DNA of 64,000 nt from Strigamia acuminata. Lineage: Eukaryota; Arthropoda; Chilopoda; Geophilomorpha; Linotaeniidae. The notes beneath the pieces are model-generated. The model was not told the DNA's origin. It was given only the letters and a program-made list of their open reading frames with translations, and ran no database searches. The stretch's first letter is position 1, and each line of letters begins with the position of its first letter. Below are positions 1 through 26,410 of this stretch, piece by piece. The position numbers were made by a program, and so were the translations under genes. Location: NCBI GenBank assembly GCA_949358305.1, contig OX442320.1, positions 9,688,259-9,752,258 on the forward strand. Direction: 5' to 3'.

Positions 1-2
1 CG

Positions 3-1895
3 AATTTAAATTCCGGTATACCAAGCAGTCGCCAGGTTGAAAGATACCTAAAAAAATTCCAAAACGATATTACAGAGGGAAAACTAAGAATTGGTTATTT
101 GAAGCAACATATGGAGAGGTACAACTGTACTAACAACACTGTTTGGTTAAGTGAGGATGCAACACGCCTAGTGCAATCAATCAACTATGATGGCGATAAA
201 AATGCATGTGTTGGATTTGTCTCACCGATATCAGCAAGTGGATTGCCGGAAATTAATACGTTTCCATTCACATCCATACCAGATGTCAAAGCTTACTTCA
301 AAAATTATAATTTTGCTAATCAAGCATACGTTATTATGGCACAACCAATGTGTCCAAATGTTCCAGCCATTTGTTTTTGTTTATTTGGAAGTGATAATAA
401 ATTCACATCTACTAATGTTCTGAACCGATGGAAAACAACACTTGATGAGTGCAATGCAAATGATATTGTGATCGCAGGTTTCAGCGCTGATGGTGATCCG
501 AAATTATTAAGGAGTATGCAGTTATCAAGTGGTCTGTTTTGTGAACCAAAAACAGTCTTTCAAGAAAAAGAAGAGGATCCAAACAGGATTTCTTCAACTG
601 AAAACAAATGGTTTATTATGAATGGAAACATAAAGTTTTCTCTCATTCAGGACACTATTCACATTGGGGCAAAGCTACGTTGTCGTTTGCTTAAGAAAAA
701 TCGTTTACCAATTGGACACCGTTTTATATGCATTTCACATTTACAGCATATAGTGGAAAATAATTCAAAGGATTCACATCCATTAAGACTTTCTGATCTT
801 GATTGCCGAGACAAGATGAACTATGCAGCTGTCGAGCGAATGGTGTCCAAAAATGTTCTTGAATTAATTGAAAAAAAAGAAGAATTTAGAGGAACATTAT
901 TGTATCTAAAAGTGATGAAATTTGTGTTGGATTGTTTTTTAGCAGACGACTTGTCTCCTCTCAAACGAATAGAGAAAATTTGGACTGCGATTTTCATCTT
1001 ACGAGGATGGAGATTCTGGTTAAAAAACTGTACCACTTGCAAGCAACTGGACAGTTTTATAACTACCAATGCGTATCAGTGCATCGAATTAAATGGCCAC
1101 AGTTTAATACGTGTTATTGAAACTTGCAGAGAAAATTCATTGCCATTTTTACCACAATTACTTGGATCGCAACAATGTGAACAACTCTTTCGTATTGCCA
1201 GAAGTTACTCTGTTGTGAATTCAACAATTGTTAATTTCAGTCTCAGTGAGTTGATAAAAAAAATTTATCGAATTGAATCCGAATTAGCTGTCAGAGCTTC
1301 TGCCAATTCGAATAACATTCTAAAGATGCCAAAATTAAAAAAATATTCATCTAAGATGGGTGAAATGCCTTCGACATTCCAAAATGTTAGCTGTCCAACA
1401 AAGAATGAAATAATCATAGACGGTATTTCTAAGGCACAACGAAAAGCTGTGCTATTATTGCACAGTGTGGGGATCGGCTTTTTATATCCAAACAACATAT
1501 TCAATGATAATTTACTTGTTAAGGATGTCATTGTCAGATCTGACCATTTAAGTCAAAATGAAGAGGAAGAATCCGAAACCAACATTGAACCAAATGAAAA
1601 AGTAACTCCGATATTAGATGAAGATGAGGAAACACAGGCAAATTTAGAAGTTATGACACGAAATAATTTAACTAGAAAATTAAAAAAAGTGAAAATAAAT
1701 GGACTGTCATGCTTTGTATATGCTGACCAAGAAGAACCATTTTCATTTGATGATATTCCAATTGAAAGTCTGTACGTGCCGTATATGATCAAACAAAAAA
1801 ATGTTTTAATTCGAAAAACAACAGCTCTTAGACTTATCCATGAAAGAGGATTCTTGTCATCAGATAGACAATTACGTGTACAAGGAAAATTTTGA
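3..1895 (+). CDS. DNA-transposon transposase-like protein (5' end outside window)
   Basis: The frame is open from the left edge of the window to a TAA at 1893-1895, about 630 residues, with no introns. It therefore continues to the left. I see a VWLSEDATR motif and, further on, a GFSADGDPKLL motif. These two Asp-containing stretches look like parts of an RNase-H-fold DDE core. A later SQQCEQLFRIARS segment resembles the C-terminal region of transposase-like proteins that I recall from cnidarian, sponge and hemichordate genomes. The C-terminal quarter is acidic and probably disordered (EEEESE and DEDEETQ runs). The frame lies within a transposon whose right end is at 2299. The superfamily is uncertain: the 8-bp target duplication of a related MITE at 56568-56799 would fit hAT or P. 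I did not find the classic hAT dimerisation motif. Assignment to a transposon is likely; the exact family is a guess. Confidence 0.6.
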   Translation, partial: NLNSGIPSSRQVERYLKKFQNDITEGKLRIGYLKQHMERYNCTNNTVWLSEDATRLVQSINYDGDKNACVGFVSPISASGLPEINTFPFTSIPDVKAYFKNYNFANQAYVIMAQPMCPNVPAICFCLFGSDNKFTSTNVLNRWKTTLDECNANDIVIAGFSADGDPKLLRSMQLSSGLFCEPKTVFQEKEEDPNRISSTENKWFIMNGNIKFSLIQDTIHIGAKLRCRLLKKNRLPIGHRFICISHLQHIVENNSKDSHPLRLSDLDCRDKMNYAAVERMVSKNVLELIEKKEEFRGTLLYLKVMKFVLDCFLADDLSPLKRIEKIWTAIFILRGWRFWLKNCTTCKQLDSFITTNAYQCIELNGHSLIRVIETCRENSLPFLPQLLGSQQCEQLFRIARSYSVVNSTIVNFSLSELIKKIYRIESELAVRASANSNNILKMPKLKKYSSKMGEMPSTFQNVSCPTKNEIIIDGISKAQRKAVLLLHSVGIGFLYPNNIFNDNLLVKDVIVRSDHLSQNEEEESETNIEPNEKVTPILDEDEETQANLEVMTRNNLTRKLKKVKINGLSCFVYADQEEPFSFDDIPIESLYVPYMIKQKNVLIRKTTALRLIHERGFLSSDRQLRVQGKF

Positions 1896-2030
1896 TTGTA
1901 AATTTTAATATTTCAATAGTCTCAAATAAAACTAAATAAATGTTCATTTTATTAAATGTCTCAAATAAAATGAAAAAATATCTCCCACTTTACTAAATTT
2001 ATTTGAAAAAAATCCGAAAAAATCATATGA

Positions 2031-2262
2031 ATCTTTCTGAATCCCATCCGAATCCCATCCGAATCCCACCGAATCCTACCGAATCCCGCCGAATCCCTTC
2101 CGAATCTCCCCGAATCCCATCCGAATCCCCCGAATCTTTCCGAATCTTTCCGAATCCCATCCGGATCTTTCCGAATCCCCCGAATCTTTCCGAATCTTTC
2201 CGAATCCCATCCGAATCTTTCCGAATCCCATCCGAATCTTTCGAATCCCAAAAAAGATTCGA
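2031..2262. repeat. Minisatellite of CGAATCCCATC / CGAATCTTTC units
   Basis: Imperfect tandem units of 10-12 bases alternate between CGAATCCCATC, CGAATCCC and CGAATCTTTC. The array lies just inside the right end of the transposon. Short versions of the same units occur at both ends of the related MITE at 56568-56799, so the array probably belongs to the element and has expanded. Read on the minus strand it is open and encodes Phe-Gly-Trp-Asp-Ser-Glu-Arg-like repeats. Confidence 0.8.
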
Positions 2263-2299
2263 ATCTCTGACAAGCAGATTCTGATTGTCGCCCCCCTCG

Positions 2300-5851
<3,552 letters not shown>

Positions 5852-6518
5852 TGTAGAGTTGTGGATAAAGTTTTTTCAAGTCTGGGGATGTGGTTTGGAC
5901 GAGTGATAAGATATGATAGACTTAAATTACCTTTTGATACTTTGCTGCATGCGTGGAAAGGTCGAGATCCAGTGGCTCACTTTGTAATTATTATTTTGAA
6001 TTTGTATTTATGCCAATGATACTTGGATTTAATGTTTTATTTGGCCACCAAAGTGTGCAACCGTGAAGAGTCATTTCTTTTTGTGCCAATTCCATGAAGA
6101 TTTTGAACATTTTTGAATAACACACTTGTGGTTTGTGTTATATCGATGGTAAGGTCAATCTGCAGAGTCCAGTGTGAGAAACGATAAAGAGGGTTACGTA
6201 AAAAGTATAAAAAATAGACCCAACAGTTTGAAATTGATTTTTATTTATTTTTTTCAATCGCAATTATTGTGATTAGTCGAAACTCTTTATAACAAATCGC
6301 AAGGGACCGGAAAAATAGAGAACGATAATTCGTTATAACGAGACTTCGTTATATCGAATTTTTCAACATGGTGTTCTATGGCCAACCAACCAAACCAGTT
6401 GTATCAATAATTCGTTATATCGCGATTCGTTGTAAAGAGTTTCGACTGTATTTCTATTTTCTAGACGTGTGGTGGGAACGACTTGTTTATACTTCATTTT
6501 TATTTTTTTGCTATACAT
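5852..6518. other. Intergenic region between esterase genes B and A
   Basis: There is no coding sequence here that I can support. It holds the upstream region of gene A and the 3' flank of gene B. Stretches such as GTTTTATTTGGCCACCAAAGTG (near 6030) recur upstream of gene B (near 10200), which shows that the duplicated unit includes flanking DNA. A mariner-like MITE lies at 6274-6449. Confidence 0.7.
6274..6449. mobile_element. Tc1/mariner-like MITE, copy 1
   Basis: Inverted termini read AGTCGAAACTCTTTATAAC on the left and GTTGTAAAGAGTTTCGACT on the right, next to TA dinucleotides. The interior is rich in CGTTATA motifs. A second copy occupies the equivalent place downstream of gene C (10510-10690), so the insertion probably predates the B/C duplication. 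Confidence 0.75.
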
Positions 6519-10017
<3,499 letters not shown>

Positions 10018-10062
10018 TGTGGGGTTGTGGATAAAGTTTTTTCAAGTGTGGGGATGTGGTTG

Positions 10063-10069
10063 TGAAATT
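10063..10069 (-). promoter_or_regulatory. TATA box of gene B
   Basis: TATAAAA on the minus strand lies 46 bases upstream of the gene B start codon at 10017. This allows only a very short 5' leader. It is positional evidence only. Confidence 0.5.
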
Positions 10070-10509
10070 TTCTTTTATAACGAGTGCTAAGATAAGACTC
10101 AAATTGTACCTTTGTACTTTGCTTTAAAGGTCGAGATCCAGTGGCTTACGTTTTTATTATTATTTGAAGTTCGTATTTAGGCAATGATACATGGATTTAA
10201 TGTTTTATTTGGCCACCAAAGTGAGCAACCGTGTAAGCTCTTTTGGAACTTGAGACTGGATTTGGTACTTCCTGTAATTATAAATTCAGTGTGTTCTTGT
10301 GTTTTTGTGAAATGAAGAGTCATTTCTTTTTGTGCCATGAAGATTTTTGAATAACACGCTTGTGGTTTGTGATACATCGATGATAAGGTCAACCTGCAGA
10401 GTACAGTGTGAGAAACGATAAAGAGGGTTACGTAAAAAGTATAAAAAATGGACACAAAATTTTGAAATTTATTTTTATTTATTTTTTTCAAATCGCAATT
10501 ATTGTGATT

Positions 10510-10690
10510 ACATTCGAAACTCTTTATAACGAATCGCAAGGGACCAGAAAATTCGATAACGAGAATTTGTTATAACGAGAATTCGTTATATATTGAAATT
10601 TTATAACATGGTGTTCTACGGCCAGCCAACCAAACCAGTTGTATCGATAATTCGTTATATCGCGATTCGTTATAAAGATTTTTGACTGTA
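10510..10690. mobile_element. Tc1/mariner-like MITE, copy 2
   Basis: This is the same element as 6274-6449, with inverted ends TACATTCGAAACTC and TTTTGACTGTA. It lies just downstream of the gene C stop, as copy 1 lies downstream of gene B. Confidence 0.75.
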
Positions 10691-10730
10691 AGTCATTTGT
10701 GTTTTCTAGACGTATGGTGGTGCTATACAT

Positions 10731-14432
<3,702 letters not shown>

Positions 14433-14931
14433 TGTAGAGTTATGAATAAAGTGAATTCAAGTATGGAGATGCAGTTGTGAAATGCTATTTTAAAATGTGT
14501 GATAAGAGAGACTCAACTTACTCTTTGATAAAAAATAAAGTCTGAAGTTTCTTTTAGTTTTGATTAAATTAATTAATGTTTGTTTTGCAATACGGTCATA
14601 GTTTTGGATCGGATGTTCCATTGTGGAGGTATCGGCCGAAACCATTGTGCAATCCAGTTAGGAGTTGGGTTGTATTTATCGGCCCCCCATTCATATTTTC
14701 CAAAACACCAGAAATATTTAATTGCGCACATGTTGAATTTCTCCCCTAATCATTGAACCGAACTCCCAAATTCTTTTTTTTTTCTCCGGAAACGTTTTCA
14801 TGAAGGTGGAAACAGAAGGGAGTGGGTAAAATTCAAAAGCTAGCTAGTAAAAACAGTTTAATATTTGTATCCAGAGGCAGCCAGGTATCAGTATCAAAAT
14901 CTGATATACAATTGAAATTCAACGGCTTCTT
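14433..14931. other. Gene C upstream region
   Basis: I see no gene. A fragment with the Harbinger-like MITE left end (GGTGGAAACAGAAGGGAGTG) is present at about 14805. An AT-rich TTTTAAAATA lies about 55 bases upstream of the gene C start and could serve as a weak TATA element. Confidence 0.5.
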
Positions 14932-15222
14932 TCAATAAACACTCAATCCATCCTTCTCCGAACAAACATTGTGTTCATCGCTCACAGGAAAATAGTAACA
15001 GTCAATTCCAGATGGCCACCCCAGTTGCAATCTCTTCATTGTAGCTTCACATTTGTTGTGGATTTTTATACACCGCCTATTGCATGGAAGGATTGAATAA
15101 CTACAGTCTGGTCTGCACACCGGCACGTAAAGAGAACGGAGGAAAAATGCAAGACTGGTGCTGCAATTTGATTGGAGAAGTGCATTATAGAATGACAGTG
15201 CTTCAGAAACTTCTTTTTGATT
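14932..15222 (-). pseudogene. Orphan C-terminal half of a Frizzled-type CRD
   Basis: After an acceptor-like TTGACACTAG, the minus strand reads open to a TGA at 14932. Motifs include SNCSTSLAFFLRSLYVPVC, RPDC, LPCNRRC, HNKCEATMKRLQLGWP, GIDCYYFP and HNVC. This Cys spacing matches cysteines 3-10 of a Frizzled CRD. The N-terminal half and a signal peptide are not visible in the remaining space before the kinase gene at 15636. It is either a relic of a fourth family member or an exon used by an unrecognised transcript. It is too divergent from gene C CRDs to be a recent copy. Confidence 0.6.
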
Positions 15223-15635
15223 CTAGTGTCAAGTTATAGCCCATGTGTACATTGGAACAGTCATGGACACACACCTAGTGCAGGTGCAAATTGCAGTCGG
15301 AGCCAAAACAACTGAAAACAACATTCCCTGGATATTATTTTGATGAGAATGATTATCAACTGATATTTCACAAGTAAATAAACAACCGGAAGTCCCGCAT
15401 CCGTTCCTGGAAATCCCAATTAACTGCATGGGGGATGACGTCATGCTTTTTTTTATATAATCCAACTTTATTGTAGAAAACAAGGCACTTGTTGATACAA
15501 ATAATTAATTACATATTTTGAAACTAAAAAGAAATCATCCCACACCTATTTGTAGGCGGTGATTTAAAATGAGTAAAATATTATCAGGTACAATCACTTT
15601 GAAGAACCGATTTTTCAGGCGAAAATTCGAATATT

Positions 15636-20052
<4,417 letters not shown>

Positions 20053-23000
20053 CTAAAAAGGAAGAAAAAGATAATTAAATCATCTCCCCTGCAACTAACT
20101 CTCCTGTATTATGAAATTTCCAATTTGTTTCTTGTCCAACTCGAGTGACTTGAAACCAAACACACCATAAATAACTTGACTATAATTTGTTAGAACTGAC
20201 TGAACAAAATAGTATTTGTGTACACAGAGGGCAAGGGGCACTTGGGCCCACAAAGTGTTGTATTATATTGTGTAGTTGTTACAGTTGTATGCATTGGTAA
20301 CTATATTGTTCTCTTTTCCTGTTGATATGAGTGGAGGTTGACGTGTATCGACCCGTCTATTAAATTTCAATGAAATTAAACTAATGGAATCTTTTTTATA
20401 CTAACAGGTAGAAATTAATACAAATATTGTGAAATTAAATCAATTTAGGTGTTTTTTAAAATTAATTTGGGGTGTCAATAATTTTTTTCCATTATAAACT
20501 TAAGGTTCCGGTTTTCGTTTCTAGCTGGAACGTTAACTTTATAATATCGGAAGATTTAGGCCTAACTGCGATGTTGGCCAGGTAATGAACAATAAAGGAT
20601 TTTCAATTCTATTAGTGAAGTGAAAGAAGTATAAGGTTTAGGCACAAACCTTGGCTTGTTATTTTGCATCTGGACAAGAAAGATACAAAAATAATGAACG
20701 GCAATTTATGGATTTTATTCCTTCATTTTTTTGACATTTTAACAAAAGTTTGTCATTTGCGACGTTTAGAAAATCGGCTGTTTCAGTACGAAAATGAACG
20801 AAAGAAAAAGTTTATATTTTTGCCGTCGATAAAACTGATGTCGAACAAGCGAACAAACCTCCAACAGACTCGTATTGTGTCTGTCATTCAAAGTTGATCC
20901 ATCTCTGATTAAACAGAGTGCAATATGAATAATCCTGAATAGTAACGTTACAACCGATTTGTATTGCTTTGGATTTGCATATGCAGATTTTCTGTCATCA
21001 ACAAATGGGTAACATCAGGCGTATACAAGAGCCATCTCACTGACAGGTATTGCCAGTTGGCACTCAGCACTTCCTATATATATTTTTCCACTCTTTGCTT
21101 GAAAATAAACAGCAGGGAAAGGAAGATTGAAAAAAATTGCTAAATCAGGTCGAAAAAAGCTTGAAAAGCTTAGGCCTTGTTAGCAGATAAGAATTATATT
21201 CAAGGGATTTCCGGTTTTGGGGGGAAAAGGGAGACACACACTACATCTCTCCCAACTAACCTCATTCCTCCCCCTGCCCATACTCTTCCCCCTTTCAGCG
21301 ACATCTGTAGTTTGTTCTACTTAAGGAGTTGAACATAGAGATGCATGTTCTGTCCTATTAAAAATTGTAGATATTAAAAATAAATAAAAAAAAAGATGGA
21401 TGTGGCTCTCTCTTTTTTTTATTTTTCTTATGGGCTATTTAGTCTTGAGAATGAACATATAGAAGAGTATTTTTTCAGAGTGCAGTGTGAGCAGCTGGTA
21501 ATGTAGCATCACAAATGACTTGTTTATAATGTGGATCTGCTTGAAATACTTGAGGCCAAATGCAATGGGTTTTGTTACTTGGAGTGGACAATAGAAGGCG
21601 CTGTCCTAAGTCTGCTTCAACTGTTATTTCCAGATGACCTTAGACCCTTGTGTTTTAAAAGAATAACTCTTTTGAGGATGGTCTTCTTCCCTTTCCCTTT
21701 CCCCCACTCTCTTTTTCAATATTAATTTGCTCAGATTTTGATGGGAATGGTGATTTTTTTTTTTTTATTTTAATATTTTTATTTGATGCAATTTTGTGGA
21801 GTGGAAAGAAGAAGAAAAAAAAGTGATATCAAATTGAGTAGATCAGATTGTTGTGATGAATTTTTGTTTTGTTTCACTTGAAGGGTAAAATGAGCTGTTT
21901 GGAAATTGATCTGGGCAATGTGTAGCTATGTGAATCTCAGCTTGTTTGCTCATCCATATGTTATTACAATTAAAAATTATTTCAAAATTATCAAATTGCT
22001 TTTTCTAACTCTCATTAAAAAGATAATAATAAAAAATTATACTTTAATTTAATAATACTAATTTTATTTATGTATTTAATTGCAGCACATCACATCAACG
22101 ATAATTTGCGACGTTAAACCTCGGTAAATATCTGCGATGAAAATTCCCTGCATTAAGTTTTCTCCACGTTTAAGTAATTAATTTTACAATGCATGCTGCA
22201 TGGGTCACCGCTTGAAATCATGAGATCAAGAAAATATTTGCCTGATTTGTAAAAATCACGCTTGGATGTGAATAAACGAATAATACTTATCGAAACAAAT
22301 AAAACAAATAAATAAATGAAATAAAAAGCACACCCAAATAGCACGGACGATCGATTTAACATACGATATTAAACACCGCACGTATGAAGACACTATATTA
22401 AACATGTATCTAAACTCTATTCCAAAAAGTACTTGAAATACTCCCATTGCGATGTTAAATTGTTCATTGTGCTAGTTCGGGTATTTTTACCTGTTGTGGC
22501 TTTCATTTCTGGCGAGCTTGAACGCGCTTTTTCACTTGTCCATATCTTCCATGCTTGGTTTGGTTGTGTGCAATGCAGAGTAGATGCGAGCCAGCTGCAG
22601 ACACCTTATAGTAGGAAGCCGGGCACACTTTGAAAAATGAGGGAGTGAGCTTGATCCACCCACTCTTCTTCGTTTACGTGCTGCCAATCAAATTAACGGC
22701 CCCTCCTTCGAGGATCTTTTTTCTCTATGAATAAATTAATCTATTTGAAGTTGGTTAGTCTGGTCGCTCAAATTGTGCAGCTTGCTTTTTGTTTTGCTTA
22801 AGGTTCCTATTGCAAAAGGCCAATGGAATGTCCTGTTTAGATCAAAGGTAAGCACATGCAACCTGCTTTCTATCTGCTACACCAACTGATTAATATCGAG
22901 CATATTTTTTTGTTTCTGCATAATAAATCAGCTCCGGATAAAAAGCCCATTCAATTAACTTTCTTTTGTTTTGGCTTTGGAATAAAAATACATGTATTTT

Positions 23001-23338
23001 TTTTTGTATTTAATGTGTTTATTAAAAAAAAATAGTGTAATAATAAAAATGGATGTTTTATTTTTTGTATTTCGAGTCGGTTTTCGAATTATTTTAGTTA
23101 TTTTAAAGTAAAAAGTCACTTGTGTGTTATTTATTTATACGTAACTTTTCGTTTTTGTCGCTAGACGACGTTTGGATGGTGAGTGAGTGTTTTGGGTTTG
23201 AGAGTGGGGCCACTCACCAGGCGCCATATTGGTTACTCACGTGTGGGTTTCGCCGGATTTGATCTTCGTTTATTTTCTTTAATTTTCGTATTTATGATCG
23301 CTCAGAGCGAACCAATTGTTTGTTAAGTGCGATACAGA
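20053..23338. other. Divergent interval between kinase and ARP3 genes
   Basis: This 3.3-kb interval should contain the promoter of ARP3 and possibly upstream kinase exons. I found no convincing exon with cysteine-rich or signal-peptide character. A MITE is present at 22331-22492. The part from about 23150 is richer in CpG and ends in the ARP3 leader. Confidence 0.5.
22331..22492. mobile_element. MITE with CGATTTAACAT ends, copy 2, with an internal insertion
   Basis: The inverted ends are ACCCAAATAGCACGGACGAT and the complement of GTTCATTGTGCTAGTTCGGGT. The centre includes AACTCTATTCCAAAAAGTAC, which is repeated at 45838 outside this family. This suggests a nested or shared repeat. Confidence 0.7.
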
Positions 23339-26300
23339 ATGACCGGCCGGCTACCAGCATGCGTTATAGACAACGGAACGGGGTAAGAGAAGAGCGAGGA
23401 ATTAAAAAGAGAAAAATGACTCAAACATCCGATAAACATTGAGGGAGGGGCGGCATCGAAGGTTTCCGCTTTTCACTCGACTTGGACTGATTTAAACGGG
23501 TTTAAAAACCTTGACATTTGCTTCTAAACGTGTGCACACAATTCAAGTTGACTTTGATGTTGTTTTCGACCTTTTAAATGCTCGAATTCCGATGCAAAAA
23601 TGCGAAAATTGGGTCGAAATGCGTGAATTTAAGGTTTATTTAATTTTATTTTTCGTTTTAGATATACAAAACTCGGTTTCGCTGGCAACAAGGAGCCACA
23701 ATTTATCATTCCTTCCGCAATCGCCATTAAGGAGTCGGCGAAAGTGGGTGAGCAAGCGGCGAGAAGATTGACCAAGGGTGTTGAGGATTTAGATTTTTAT
23801 ATCGGCGACGAGGCACTAGACGCAACAGGATATGCTGTGAAGGTGTGCATTGTGTGCATTTCTTGTTTGTTGGTGTTTCTAATGTGTTTTTTTTATATTT
23901 TTTTATATTTTCATATTTTTTATTTTTTTTAGTATCCGATTCGACATGGAATCGTTGAAGATTGGGATCTTATGGAACGTTTTTGGGAACAGTGTATTTT
24001 CAAATATCTTCGAGCCGAACCCGAAGATCACTATTTTTTATTGGTTGGAATTGATTTTTTTTTATTTGTTAGATATTTTGTTGAGTTTGTTGATTTTTGT
24101 CGATATTTTACTGAATTTGTTCATATTTGTCGATATTTTGTTGATACATTTTGATATTTGTCGATATTTGTCGGTTTTTTTTTTTTAATTTTTTGACATT
24201 TCTCGGTATTTGACGATATTTGTCGGTAATTTTTTAATTTTTTGACATTTCTCAATAGTTTTTTGAGTTTTTTGACATTTGTCTGTATTTTTTTAATTAT
24301 TGTACATTTGTCGGTATTTTATTGATATTTTTGCTATTTGTCGACATATTTCGATATTTTTTTGTTATTTTTGATAGTTTTAGATATTTTTCGATTTGTA
24401 TCGATATATTTTTATTTCTCAATATTTTTTCGATTTTTTTTGGTATTTTTTGTTTATTTTGGATGTTTTGGATTTTTAGATTGTGCTTGATTCTTTTTTT
24501 TTTATTATTTTTAGACCGAACCACCCTTGAACACTCCGGAAAATCGCGAATATACAGCGGAAATTATGTTTGAGTCTTTCAACGTTCCCGGGCTTTACAT
24601 AGCGGTTCAAGTATGATGTGAAATTTTGAATTTTTGTTAGTCACGTTTTAAAATATATTTTCTTTGCTTTTAAGGCCGTGTTGGCTCTAACTGCGTCGTG
24701 GACTTCGCGCAAATTGAACGAACCGACGTTAACAGGCACTGTGATCGACAGTGGCGATGGAGTTACGCACGTGATTCCCGTTGCTGAGGGATACGTTATT
24801 GGAAGTTGCATTAAGCACATTCCTGTTGCTGGTCGAAATATCACATACTTCATACAAAGTTTGCTTCGTGAAAGGGAAGTTGGGATTCCACCCGAACAGT
24901 CCTTGGAAACTGCCAAAGCTATTAAGGTGCATGATCGATATGATCTAAAGAACAACGTTTTGCACATCAAAATGCTGTTTTTTGTAACAAAAACACAAAT
25001 TGTCCATCTAAAAAGTGCATTTTTTACATGCAAAATGCGTTTTTACACACAAAACTTATATTTTTGCTCGTAAAAATTGAGATTTTAGCGATTTTTGCAC
25101 GTATAAATTGAGATTTTAGCGATTTTTGCACGTAAAAATTGAGATTTTAGCGATTTTTGCACGTCAAAATTGAGATTTTAGCGATTTTTGCACGTATAAA
25201 TTGAGATTTTAGCGATTTTTGCACGTATAAATTGAGATTTTAGCGATTTTTGCACGTCAAAATTGAGATTTTAGCGATTTTTGCACGTCAAAATTGAGAT
25301 TTTAGCGATTTTTGCACGTCAAAATTGAGATTTTAGCGATTTTTGCACGTCAAAATTGAGATTTTAGCGAATTTTGCACGTAAAAATTGAGATTTTAGCG
25401 ATTTTTGCACGTAAAAATTGAACTTTTGCACGTAAAAATTTTGTTTATCCCGATACGAATTGATAAATTTGTCATTTCAGGAAAGATATTGCTACATTTG
25501 TCCAGACATTGCCAAAGAGTTTGCAAAATACGATCAGGAACCGAGCAAATGGATTAAAAAATATGACAGCATAAACGCAATTACGAAGCAACCGTTCAGT
25601 GTTGATGTTGGATACGAACGTTTTTTGGGGCCTGAGATATTCTTTCATCCTGAAGTACGACAAACTTACGAACTTCCTCAACCAATTTCACAATTTCCTC
25701 CAATTTTTTTCTCATCCACAGTTTGCCAATCCTGATTTCACCACTCCGATTTCGGATATTGTTGACGATGTGATACAAAACTGTCCAATCGACGTCCGAA
25801 GACCATTATATAAAGTAATTATTAACCCTCAACCCAATATTCATATTTTATTCATATTTTTTTGAGTTTATTTGCATTTATTTGCATTTATTTGTGTTTA
25901 TTTGTGTTTATTTGTATTTATTTGATTTATTTTTGCATTTATTTACAGAATATTGTATTATCTGGTGGTTCCACCATGTTCCGTGACTTTGGTCGCAAGT
26001 TGCAACGGGATATTAAACGGTCGGTCGATGCTCGGCTCAAAGTTAGCGAGCAACTGAGCGGTGGTCGCTTAACGGTAAATTCAAACTAAATGACAAAATT
26101 CAAATTTATTGACTTTTTTCTTTGTTTACAGCCAAAACCAATCGATGTGAACGTTGTAACTCATCCTATGCAGCGTTATGCTGTGTGGTTTGGTGGTTCT
26201 ATGCTCGCTACATTGGTAATTCGAATATTTGTTCGTTTTTTGAATTTATTTTCGATTTATGTTCGATTTTTCTTTTTTTTAGCCTCAATTTTATAAGGCT

Positions 26301-26378
26301 TGTCACACGAAAGCGATGTATGAAGAATACGGTCCGAGTATTTGTCGGCATAATCCTGTCTTTGGAATGATGACTTAA
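23339..26378 (+). CDS. ARP3: Actin-related protein 3 (ARP3), ten exons, 418 aa
   Basis: Exons: 23339-23382, 23662-23842, 23933-24043, 24515-24610, 24675-24926, 25481-25654, 25722-25814, 25949-26074, 26132-26215 and 26283-26378. They total 1257 nt, giving 418 residues, the usual ARP3 length. Conserved stretches include [80 protein letters not shown] and [19 protein letters not shown]3 is one of the two actin-like subunits of the Arp2/3 complex that nucleates branched actin filaments in the cytoplasm. The nucleotide-binding GTG and DSGDG loops are intact. All splice junctions are GT-AG. Intron 5 carries a 31-bp minisatellite. The divergent neighbour on the left is the receptor kinase. Confidence 0.97.
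25075..25432. repeat. 31-bp minisatellite in ARP3 intron 5
   Basis: Units contain TTGAGATTTTAGCGATTTTT followed by GCACGTAAAAA, GCACGTATAAA or GCACGTCAAAA. About eleven units are present, in homogeneous subtypes (three-base variants clustered in blocks). Confidence 0.9.
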
Positions 26379-26404
26379 GATTTCGAATTAATTTTTAAAA
26401 AAGT

Positions 26405-26410
26405 AATAAA
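26405..26410 (+). terminator. ARP3 polyadenylation signal
   Basis: AATAAA occurs 27 bases after the ARP3 stop codon. This implies a short 3' UTR. It is a motif match only. Confidence 0.6.

Larger units (their letters stand above)
1..2299 (+). mobile_element. Right-hand part of a DNA transposon inserted in esterase gene A
   Basis: The right terminus reads GCAGATTCTGATTGTCG followed by nine bases ending at 2299. The same subterminal sequence, including CGAATCCCATCCGAATC and GATTCGAATCTCTGA, ends a 232-bp MITE at 56568-56799 that has a clear 8-bp target duplication. Beyond 2299 the sequence becomes coding sequence of the carboxylesterase last exon on the minus strand, aligned with the intact exon of gene B at 6519-6696. 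The left end and left target duplication lie outside the window. Confidence 0.65.
10018..10730. other. Intergenic region between esterase genes C and B
   Basis: This is gene B upstream DNA plus gene C 3' flank. It holds the second mariner-like MITE and a TATA box for gene B. No gene is supported. A stretch near 10195-10440 resembles 6030-6215 upstream of gene A. Confidence 0.7.

Noticed and set aside
20664-22633. Small frames upstream of the kinase as missing ectodomain exons
   Set aside because: None has cysteine patterns, a signal peptide or matching intron phases. One donor-like site near 22490 abuts a MITE end and is unsupported.
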